Shown piece after piece: positions 1 to 5,110 of a stretch of DNA of 6,382 bases. The notes beneath the pieces were generated by a model. It made no database searches. It saw only the letters and a list, made by a program, of their open reading frames with translations, and was not told the DNA's origin. The position numbers and the translations under genes were made by a program. How positions within the stretch are numbered: position 1 is the first letter of the stretch; the number at the start of each line of letters is the position of its first letter. This stretch comes from an uncultured Lysobacter sp. (GTDB lineage: Bacteria > Pseudomonadota > Gammaproteobacteria > Xanthomonadales > Xanthomonadaceae), in NCBI GenBank assembly GCA_946480055.1, contig CAMLID010000132.1, positions 1-6,382 on the forward strand. Direction: 5' to 3'.

Positions 1-110
1 TCAAGGAAGGCGACGTGGTCAAGGTCAAGGTGCTGGAAGTCGACAAGCAGGGCCGCATCCGCCTGTCGATGAAGGCCGTCGAGGAAGGCGAGGGCGTCTC
101 GGCCGAGTAA
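1..110 (+). CDS. pnp: Polynucleotide phosphorylase, C-terminal end (partial)
   Basis: Only the last 35 codons are in the window; the first full codon begins at base 3 and the TAA is at 108-110. The visible peptide runs from [14 protein letters not shown] through [11 protein letters not shown] to a short acidic tail ending GVSAE. That is the last part of an S1 RNA-binding domain: the hydrophobic 'GDxVxVKVxxxD' strand and the 'GRIxLSMKA' strand are typical of the PNPase C-terminus. PNPase is a phosphate-dependent 3'-to-5' exoribonuclease of about 700 residues that works in RNA decay, often within the degradosome. The match to pnp rather than another S1 protein (rpsA, RNase E/G, Tex) rests on the stop falling shortly after LSMKAV and on the acidic tail; Tex and rpsA remain less likely alternatives. 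An intrinsic terminator begins 26 bp past the stop. Confidence 0.85.
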   Translation, partial: KEGDVVKVKVLEVDKQGRIRLSMKAVEEGEGVSAE

Positions 111-136
111 GCCGACGCGCAACGCTGCACTCCAGG

Positions 137-165
137 AAAGCGGGCTTCGGCCCGCTTTTCTTTTG
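137..165 (+). terminator. Rho-independent terminator of pnp
   Basis: A perfect 9-bp stem (AAAGCGGGC at 137-145, GCCCGCTTT at 150-158) closes on a stable TTCG tetraloop (146-149). It is followed by a T-rich tail (TCTTTT, 159-164). The position right after the pnp stop and the G/C-rich stem are those of a classic intrinsic terminator. The A-run on the 5' side makes it potentially bidirectional, but no minus-strand gene ends here. Confidence 0.93.
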
Positions 166-317
166 TGCGTCTCCCACGAACGGCGGATCCTGCGAACGAG
201 CGAATGCTCGGGATAGCGCGCGAACGCGGCTTGGCATGCTTGCGGCTTCGAGTACCGACCTCTTTCGCAACGCCAACGGCCTTGGGTCGATACGAGCCTA
301 CGCATCAGGCCCCGCAC

Positions 318-339
318 GCGGAGCGGGACGTAGCTCCGC
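318..339. repeat. Short perfect hairpin (7-bp arms)
   Basis: GCGGAGC at 318-324 is the exact reverse complement of GCTCCGC at 333-339, with an 8-base spacer. No T-run follows, so it is not an intrinsic terminator. It may be a fragment of a REP-type element or simply chance in GC-rich DNA. Confidence 0.35.
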
Positions 340-368
340 CCACACCCGCCGGTAGCGTAATGCTGGAC

Positions 369-384
369 CCCGGCGATCGTCGGG
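369..384. promoter_or_regulatory. Near-perfect 16-bp palindrome (candidate operator)
   Basis: The sequence CCCGGCGATCGTCGGG is symmetric about the centre 376/377 at seven of eight positions, the exception being a G:T pair. It lies 54 bp before the start of the downstream membrane protein gene, where an operator could sit. There is no family-specific consensus I recognise, and palindromes of this size arise by chance in GC-rich sequence. Confidence 0.25.
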
Positions 385-424
385 AGCTTTCGCGGCGAAG
401 CTGCTAGATTCGCCTCGTCCATAT

Positions 425-430
425 AGGGAG
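425..430 (+). promoter_or_regulatory. Shine-Dalgarno of the DUF5671 gene
   Basis: AGGGAG sits 8 bases before the ATG at 439. It is the only strong ribosome site seen ahead of the complete genes in the window and fixes that start. Confidence 0.75.
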
Positions 431-438
431 AGCGGGGC

Positions 439-1506
439 ATGGCGGCGGGAACCCAGGAACTGGAGCTGTTCGTACGCGAAGCGCTGTTGCGCGGCCAATC
501 CAAGGAGGCGATAGCGCAGGCCTTGGGCCAGGCCGGTTGGACCTCCGAGCAGACGCGCGGCGTGCTCGATGCCTATGCCGACGTGGGCTTCGTGGTGCCG
601 GTGCCGAAGCCGCGCGCTTCGTTGTCCGCGCGCGAGGCCTTCCTCTATCTGGTGCTGTTCGCGACGCTGTATTTCGTCGCCTTCAATCTGGGCAGCCTGC
701 TGTTCGATCTGATCGACACCTGGCTGGCGGATCCGGTGGACCCGATCCACCAACTGCATTTCCGACTGGGGCCGGAGCTCCACTGGTCGGTGGCGGCCGT
801 CATCATCTCTTTCCCGGTGTTCGCGTTCGTGAGCGCCTATCTGGCGCGCGAGGTCGCGCGCTATCCGATCAAGCGGTTGTCGCCGGTGCGGCGCTGGCTG
901 ACCTACCTGACTCTGTTCGTGGCCGCGGCTGTGCTGATCGGCGACATGACGGCGCTGGTCTACAACCTGCTCGGCGGCGAGCTCAGCTTGCGCTTCGTGC
1001 TCAAGGTGCTGGTGGTCGCCGCGATCGCCGGCACGGTGTTCGGCTACTACCTGCGCGACCTGCGGCGCGAGGAGACCGAGGGTCCCGGTGGGCGCGCGGT
1101 TGGGCGCGGGTTGCTGATTCTGACCGGCGCCGTGATGGTGGCGGCGGTGGCGACGGCGCTGTGGATCACCGGCGGGCCCGGTGCGCAGCGGCTGATCCGT
1201 CTGGATCAACGCCGCCTGCAGGATTTCGACCGCATCAGCACCGCGGTGGTCGGCTACGTCACCAAGCACGATCGTCTGCCGCCGGATCTGAAGACGCTGG
1301 CCGAGCAGCCCGGTGTGAGCCTGGAGTATGCCGATCCAGTCAGCGGCGCACCTTATGTCTACGAGCCGGGCGCGGGCCATGCCTATCGCTTGTGCGCCAG
1401 CTTCGATACGGACACCGGTGTCGACGGCAACGACAATTGGTACGGGCGGGAGTGGCCGCATCCGGCCGGCAAGCACTGCTTCGATCTGAATGGCGACAAG
1501 CCGTAA
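439..1506 (+). CDS. DUF5671-type multi-spanning inner-membrane protein with pseudopilin-like C-terminal domain
   Basis: The protein has 355 residues; the ATG start is supported by AGGGAG 8 bases upstream. Residues about 6-48 form a soluble helical segment resembling UBA-like repeats (a 'LxxALxxAGW' core at 28-34), often found ahead of DUF5671 domains. Five hydrophobic segments follow at roughly 66-91, 116-134, 152-176, 185-205 and 223-244; the middle block is the DUF5671-like membrane core. Residues about 250-355 form a soluble tail with a pattern like type II secretion pseudopilins: an amphipathic helix, then 'YADPVSGAPYVYEPG' (297-311), 'YRLCASFD' (316-323) and an Asp-rich loop DTDTGVDGND. 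With a cytoplasmic N-terminus and five helices the tail would be periplasmic, which suits its two cysteines (C319, C347), the only ones in the protein. The function is unknown; the family assignment is from remembered sequence pattern. It appears to be monocistronic, since a terminator lies upstream and a 113-bp gap downstream. Confidence 0.85.
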   Translation: MAAGTQELELFVREALLRGQSKEAIAQALGQAGWTSEQTRGVLDAYADVGFVVPVPKPRASLSAREAFLYLVLFATLYFVAFNLGSLLFDLIDTWLADPVDPIHQLHFRLGPELHWSVAAVIISFPVFAFVSAYLAREVARYPIKRLSPVRRWLTYLTLFVAAAVLIGDMTALVYNLLGGELSLRFVLKVLVVAAIAGTVFGYYLRDLRREETEGPGGRAVGRGLLILTGAVMVAAVATALWITGGPGAQRLIRLDQRRLQDFDRISTAVVGYVTKHDRLPPDLKTLAEQPGVSLEYADPVSGAPYVYEPGAGHAYRLCASFDTDTGVDGNDNWYGREWPHPAGKHCFDLNGDKP

Positions 1507-1538
1507 TCCCGCCGTGGTCGCGGGCGGCTTCTACGTGC

Positions 1539-1564
1539 GCCGACGATGACGTGACGTCGTCGGC
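1539..1564 (+). repeat. Hairpin with 8-bp perfect arms
   Basis: GCCGACGA at 1539-1546 pairs exactly with TCGTCGGC at 1557-1564. In RNA the stem can extend by a U-G and a G-C pair, giving 10 bp around a 6-base loop. It ends 4 bases before the next, stronger inverted repeat. No T-tract follows, so if it ends the upstream transcript it would not do so by the classic intrinsic route. Confidence 0.5.
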
Positions 1565-1568
1565 AGGC

Positions 1569-1613
1569 GCGATCCGAACGGGATGGCATCATGCCCGCAC
1601 CCGTTCGGATCGC
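1569..1613 (+). promoter_or_regulatory. Perfect 14-bp inverted repeat over the receptor's initiation region
   Basis: GCGATCCGAACGGG (1569-1582) is the exact reverse complement of CCCGTTCGGATCGC (1600-1613). The 17-base spacer contains a smaller nested dyad (GGCA 1585-1588, TGCC 1592-1595). The right arm ends 6 bp before the ATG at 1620 and contains the only GGA that could pair weakly with 16S rRNA. As RNA this would be a long stem hiding the ribosome-binding region; as DNA it could be an operator. It might also be a T-less terminator for the upstream gene. The repeat is seen directly; the regulatory role is inferred. Confidence 0.6.
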
Positions 1614-1619
1614 AATCGT

Positions 1620-3773
1620 ATGCCGCTCCCCGCATCCGCCTTGGCCTCGTCACATCGAAACGCGCAACCGCAGCGGCTGCGTCTGGCGATCGCATGTGCC
1701 CTGGCCTTGAGCGCGGCGACCCCGGTTTCAGCGCAGCAAGCCGACACCGACGCGCGCACCCTGGACACGGTCGAGGTGGTCGCGCCGCGACGCCCCCTGG
1801 CGAGTTTCCCGGGCGCAGTCACCGTGATCGACGGCGAGACGCTACGCGCCGGCCAGCGCCAGGTGAATCTGTCCGAGGCTCTCGCGCGGGTGCCCGGCAT
1901 CAGCGTGCTCGACCGCCAGAATTACGCCCAGGATCTGCAGGTGCAGAGCCGCGGCTTCGGCGCGCGTTCGACCTTCGGCATCCGCGGCATCCGCTTGGTG
2001 GTCGACGGCATTCCGGCCTCGGCCGCGGACGGGCAGGGACAGGCGGCGACCTTTCCGCTGGATGCGCTGGATCGGATCGAGGTGCTGCGCGGTCCGCTGG
2101 CGCTGCAGTACGGCAACGCCGCCGGCGGCGCGATCGTCGCCGCGACCGATCTGGAACGCCTGCGCGGCGCCAGCCTGCAGGCCTGGGGCGGCGATCACGG
2201 CAGTTTCCGTCTGAGCGCGGTGGCCGACGCGGCCAGCGACGACGGACGCTGGCGCGGCCGGGTCGGCGCCAGCCGTTTCCATACCGACGGCGAACGCGAG
2301 CATTCCGCCGCGCAGCGTTCGCAGTTCGACGCGGTGGCCGAGTGGGCGCCGCGCGAGGGCGAGCGCCTACGCCTGGTGCTGAATTCCCTGTCGCAGCCCG
2401 ACACCCAGGACCCGCTGGGCCTGGACCGTGCCGGCCTGCGCGCCGATGCGCACGGCACCGACGCGGTCGCGCTGCGTTTCGACACCCGCAAGCGGATCGA
2501 GAACCACCAGGCCGGTCTGCGCTGGCAGCGCGACTACGCACCGGGGCGCGAGTACTGGATCGGCGGCTACCGCATCGAGCGCGACGTGCTGCAGTACCTG
2601 GCCTTGCCGATAGCGGCGCAGACCGCGCCGGGCAGCGCCGGCGGCGTGATCGATCTGGGCCGGCAGTCGACCGGCTTCGACGCCGGGCACCGCTGGCGCG
2701 GCGCACGCGGCGCGTTCGCGCTCGGCATCGAACTCGCGCGCCTGGACGAGGACCGCCGCGGCTACGAGAACTTCGTCGGCGACCGGCTCGGCGTGCGCGG
2801 CCGGCTGCGGCGCGACGAGCGCAACCGCATTTCCGACCGTGAGTTGTACGCCATCGGCGACTACGCCCCAGCGCCGGGCTGGACCGTACTCGGCGCGGTG
2901 CGGCATGCGCGCTTGGACTTCCGCTCCGACGACCGCTACTTCGCGCCGGGCAACGGCGATGACGGCGGCGGCGCCGATTACCGCGAAACTTCGGCGGCGG
3001 TCGGCGTGGCGCGCGCGTTCGCGCACGGCGAAGCCTTTGCCAGCATCGGCCGCGGCTTCGAGACGCCGACCGCGACCGAACTGGCCTATCGCGCCGACGG
3101 CAGCGCCGGCTTCAACCGCGAACTGCGGCCGGCGCGCTTCGACACCGCCGAGCTCGGCCTGCGCTGGCGCTACGGCGGTGGGCGCGTCAGCGTGGCGGCG
3201 TACCGGGTCGAAGGCGAGCATGAGATCGTGCCCGCCGACAGCCGCGGCGGCCGCGCCAGTTTCGCCAACGCCGGCCGCACCCGCCGCGACGGTCTCGAAT
3301 TGGGCCTGGACGGCGCCTGGGGCGAGCAGTGGCGCTATGCGGTGGCGGCGAACTGGATCGATGCGCGCTTCGAACAGAGCTTCGCTTACCGCGTGCAGGG
3401 CGCGACGCGCACGGTCGCAGCCGGCAACCGCGTGCCCGGCGTGCCGCGCGCCGACGGCTACGCCGAAATCGCCTGGCGTTCGCGCGACGGTGCCTTGGGG
3501 GCGGCGCTGGAAGGGCGTTTCAGCGACCGCATCGCGGTCGACGATCGCAACACCGACGCCGTCGCCGGCAACGCGCGCTACGCGCTGCGCCTGGACTGGC
3601 GCCCGCGCAACGCGCGCGGCTGGCGCGGCTTCGCGCGTGTCGACAATCTGTTCGACCGCGACTACGTGGGTTCGGTGATCGTCAACGAAGGCAATGCGCG
3701 TTACTTCGAGCCCGGCGCCGGCCGCGGCTTCACCATAGGCCTGGCCTGGGACGCCGTGCCGCGCGCCGACTGA
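1620..3773 (+). CDS. yncD: TonB-dependent outer-membrane receptor, YncD/PqqU-like (probable PQQ receptor)
   Basis: The 717-residue protein is a complete TonB-dependent transporter that would import a ligand through the outer membrane. A signal peptide occupies residues 1-38 (basic RNAQPQRLR, hydrophobic LAIACALAL, cleavage after PVSA). A TonB-box-like DTVEVVA lies at 49-55, the plug at about 60-175 (NLSEALARVPGI, RGFGARS, VDGIPAS, DRIEVLRGP, YGNAAGG) and the 22-strand barrel from about 180. The plug segment RQNYAQDLQ and later blocks RRGYENFV (379-386), YFAPGNGDD (440-448), GRGFETPT (477-484), GRTRRDGLELGLD (552-564) and VDNLFDRDYVGSVIVNE (674-690) match remembered E. coli YncD closely. YncD is now called PqqU, the receptor for pyrroloquinoline quinone. 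Ligand identity here is inferred from that match; a siderophore or other cofactor is possible. The ATG at 1620 is the only in-frame ATG before the signal peptide; an in-frame TTG at 1641 is an alternative start. No mature-chain cysteine is present. Confidence 0.9.
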   Translation: MPLPASALASSHRNAQPQRLRLAIACALALSAATPVSAQQADTDARTLDTVEVVAPRRPLASFPGAVTVIDGETLRAGQRQVNLSEALARVPGISVLDRQNYAQDLQVQSRGFGARSTFGIRGIRLVVDGIPASAADGQGQAATFPLDALDRIEVLRGPLALQYGNAAGGAIVAATDLERLRGASLQAWGGDHGSFRLSAVADAASDDGRWRGRVGASRFHTDGEREHSAAQRSQFDAVAEWAPREGERLRLVLNSLSQPDTQDPLGLDRAGLRADAHGTDAVALRFDTRKRIENHQAGLRWQRDYAPGREYWIGGYRIERDVLQYLALPIAAQTAPGSAGGVIDLGRQSTGFDAGHRWRGARGAFALGIELARLDEDRRGYENFVGDRLGVRGRLRRDERNRISDRELYAIGDYAPAPGWTVLGAVRHARLDFRSDDRYFAPGNGDDGGGADYRETSAAVGVARAFAHGEAFASIGRGFETPTATELAYRADGSAGFNRELRPARFDTAELGLRWRYGGGRVSVAAYRVEGEHEIVPADSRGGRASFANAGRTRRDGLELGLDGAWGEQWRYAVAANWIDARFEQSFAYRVQGATRTVAAGNRVPGVPRADGYAEIAWRSRDGALGAALEGRFSDRIAVDDRNTDAVAGNARYALRLDWRPRNARGWRGFARVDNLFDRDYVGSVIVNEGNARYFEPGAGRGFTIGLAWDAVPRAD

Positions 3774-3786
3774 GCCGCGGAGCTCA
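3771..3786. other. Convergent stop-codon junction, no terminator
   Basis: The receptor ends with TGA at 3771-3773 and the minus-strand hydrolase ends with TGA at 3786-3784, leaving 10 bp between them. The two stops are the ends of a small dyad (TGAGC 3771-3775, GCTCA 3782-3786). It is too short and lacks T-runs on both sides, so no intrinsic terminator is visible for either gene. Confidence 0.6.
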
Positions 3787-5010
3787 GGCCAACCAGCGCA
3801 GCAGCTGGCGATAGACGCCGGCGTCGCCGAGCAGCTCCAGATGATGCACGCCGTAGGCGATGTGCTGGCGGGTCTTGGCGATGCGCAGGTCGTAGGCGCG
3901 ATCCGGGTGCCGGCCCAGCGCACTGGCGACCGGAACCAGGCCGTCGCCCTTGGGCAGCGCGTCCTCGTCGTTGGGTTTGACGGCGGTGCTCGCCGCGATC
4001 GCATAGCAGCGCACGCCCTTGGGCAATGGCGAGGGCAGGCGGCCGTCCTCGCGGCCGTCGCCGTCCGCGTCCAGCCAATCTTGGTCGCGCACGTTGCCAT
4101 GGCGCAGGTCCTGGATCCCAGCGCTGCGAACCTTGCCCAGGCGCGCGAACGGCGCGGTGTAGGGGCTCAGGCCGATCAGCTTGTCGACCCAACTGCCGGC
4201 GCGTTCCAGCGGCGCGCCCTGGTGCGGGGTGCCGAGGAACACTAGCCGATCCAGTCGCGTCAGCCAGTCCAACCGCTCTTGCTGCGCGACCAGGCAGGCG
4301 CTGCGTGCGACCAGGCCGCCCATGCTGTGGCACAGGATCGCCACGTGCTCGACCGGCACTGGCCAGTGCTGTAGCAACTGCTCCATCAGCGCGGCGAACT
4401 CGCGCCCGTTGACCGAGATATGCCGGCCGCTGTTGTAGTGTAGATACACCGGCGTGTAGCCCAGCTCGCGCGCGAGCGCGACGCCGTGGTCGTGGCCGGC
4501 GTAGTCCCATTGCAGGTCGTTCATGCACAGGCCGTGGACCAGCACCAGCAGCTTGCCGCCGGCGTCGGGCAAGGCCGCCGCCAGCTCGCGGCGGCGCAGC
4601 TTCAGCGCCACGCCGTCGTGGCGCAGGCGCATTTCGATCGCGAGCGGATTGCGGGTCGCGTCGAGGTGGTCGCCGAGCACGCCGTTGACGGCAGCAACCA
4701 CGGCTTCGCGTTGCGGCGGCGGGCGTACCACGTCGAGCAGCGGCGCGAGCTTGGCGAAGGCCAGATCGAGTCCGTCGCCGACGAAACGGGTGACCCCGCG
4801 CACGCTGCGGTAGACCAGGCCGGCGATGCCGGGGGCCGGGCCGGCGGCGGAGTCGCCGAGCACGCCCGGCAGCCGGCTGATGTTGGCGTGCATCGCCTCG
4901 ACCAGGTCGGTGACGCCAGTGATCGCGTCGATGGTCAGGCGGTTGACGCCGCGCAGGTCGTTGCCGTTGCGCGCCCGGCTGCGGCCGGACGCGGATGGGG
5001 AACTCGGCAT
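3784..5010 (-). CDS. Alpha/beta-hydrolase, EstA/PGAP1-like lipase or esterase
   Basis: From the ATG at 5010 the protein has 408 residues. The helical N-terminus (NDLRGVNRLTIDAITGVTDLVEAMH, about 16-41) is typical of this hydrolase group, so the ATG is preferred over an in-frame GTG at 5052 that would add 14 residues; neither has a strong Shine-Dalgarno. The alpha/beta-hydrolase core starts near 153 with LLVLVHGLCMND (oxyanion-side HG at 159-160). The nucleophile elbow is AILCHSMGGLVAR, with Ser229. GTPHQGAPLER (260-270) is a lipase/PGAP1-like signature, and the likely acid and base are D356 (GDGLVP) and H390 (HHLELL). It would hydrolyse carboxylic esters; the substrate is unknown. No signal peptide or membrane helix is seen, suggesting a cytosolic enzyme. 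A DxDxDGxxD loop sits at 314-322. It follows the permease gene by 95 bp on the same strand, so co-transcription is plausible. Confidence 0.85.
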   Translation of the reverse strand: MPSSPSASGRSRARNGNDLRGVNRLTIDAITGVTDLVEAMHANISRLPGVLGDSAAGPAPGIAGLVYRSVRGVTRFVGDGLDLAFAKLAPLLDVVRPPPQREAVVAAVNGVLGDHLDATRNPLAIEMRLRHDGVALKLRRRELAAALPDAGGKLLVLVHGLCMNDLQWDYAGHDHGVALARELGYTPVYLHYNSGRHISVNGREFAALMEQLLQHWPVPVEHVAILCHSMGGLVARSACLVAQQERLDWLTRLDRLVFLGTPHQGAPLERAGSWVDKLIGLSPYTAPFARLGKVRSAGIQDLRHGNVRDQDWLDADGDGREDGRLPSPLPKGVRCYAIAASTAVKPNDEDALPKGDGLVPVASALGRHPDRAYDLRIAKTRQHIAYGVHHLELLGDAGVYRQLLRWLA

Positions 5011-5082
5011 GGGGGCCTGCGTGCGGTGTGGATACGATCCAGCGTATAGCACGCGGGCGGCGTCGCCAGCAGCCGGTTCAGC

Positions 5083-5110
5083 CAGACATGTTCAGACAGA
5101 CATGTTCAGA
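5083..5110. repeat. Perfect 14-bp tandem duplication
   Basis: CAGACATGTTCAGA occurs twice head-to-tail at 5083-5096 and 5097-5110 without mismatch. The right-hand copy covers the permease stop codon (TGA, 5108-5106 on the minus strand); the left-hand copy lies in the gap ahead of the hydrolase. On the transcript each copy gives TGA-ACATG, creating two minimal frames (ATG plus two codons, then TGA). Confidence 0.8.

Larger units (their letters stand above)
166..438. other. Intergenic region, no convincing gene
   Basis: These 273 bases hold no coding frame I can support. An 80-codon plus-strand frame from a GTG at 165 has no ribosome site, recognisable motif or signal peptide. What can be seen is a 7-bp perfect hairpin (318-324 with 333-339), a 16-bp near-palindrome (369-384, one G:T mismatch) and, at the right end, the Shine-Dalgarno of the next gene. 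A TAGATT at 405-410 could serve as a -10 box, but there is no matching -35 hexamer at the usual spacing, so no promoter is called. The promoter of the downstream membrane protein gene should nevertheless lie here, because pnp is terminated upstream. Confidence 0.6.
1507..1619. other. Dyad-rich gap between membrane protein and receptor genes
   Basis: This 113-bp gap contains three successive inverted repeats: a weak one (CCCGC at 1508-1512 with GCGGG at 1520-1524), a medium one at 1539-1564 and a strong one at 1569-1613. None is followed by a T-run. No clear -35/-10 pair and no Fur-box-like A/T-rich palindrome is visible. The receptor start at 1620 lacks a good Shine-Dalgarno; the nearest candidate, GGA at 1607-1609, lies inside the right arm of the strongest repeat. 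Confidence 0.6.

Noticed and set aside
165..407. 80-codon plus-strand frame starting with GTG after the pnp terminator
   Set aside because: It has no ribosome site, recognisable domain or signal peptide, and it starts inside the terminator tail; it is most likely a chance frame in GC-rich DNA.
298..1476. Long minus-strand frame opposite the DUF5671 gene
   Set aside because: Its composition is His/Gln/Arg-rich and low in hydrophobic core, as expected for the antisense of a GC-rich gene; the plus-strand frame has clear membrane helices and a ribosome site.
537..1619. Upstream extension of the receptor frame through the DUF5671 gene
   Set aside because: The frame is merely open; the translated extension is Arg/Gly-rich without motifs, and a proper signal peptide follows the ATG at 1620.
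1683..1697. Possible lipobox (A-I-A-C26) in the receptor signal peptide
   Set aside because: The -3 residue is Ala rather than Leu, the Cys lies in the middle of the hydrophobic core, and TonB receptors are not lipoproteins; cleavage after A38 fits better.
1583..2842. Plus-strand frame of about 419 codons inside the receptor gene
   Set aside because: Arg/Gly/Ala-rich out-of-frame shadow; the receptor frame carries all family motifs.
2367..4100. 577-codon minus-strand frame opposite the receptor and reaching into the hydrolase
   Set aside because: It overlaps two well-supported genes, has no family motif, and long antisense frames are common at this GC content.
5011..5052. GTG at 5052 as hydrolase start
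   Set aside because: No ribosome site precedes it, and the added 14 residues do not resemble the family; the ATG at 5010 leads directly into the conserved N-terminal helix.
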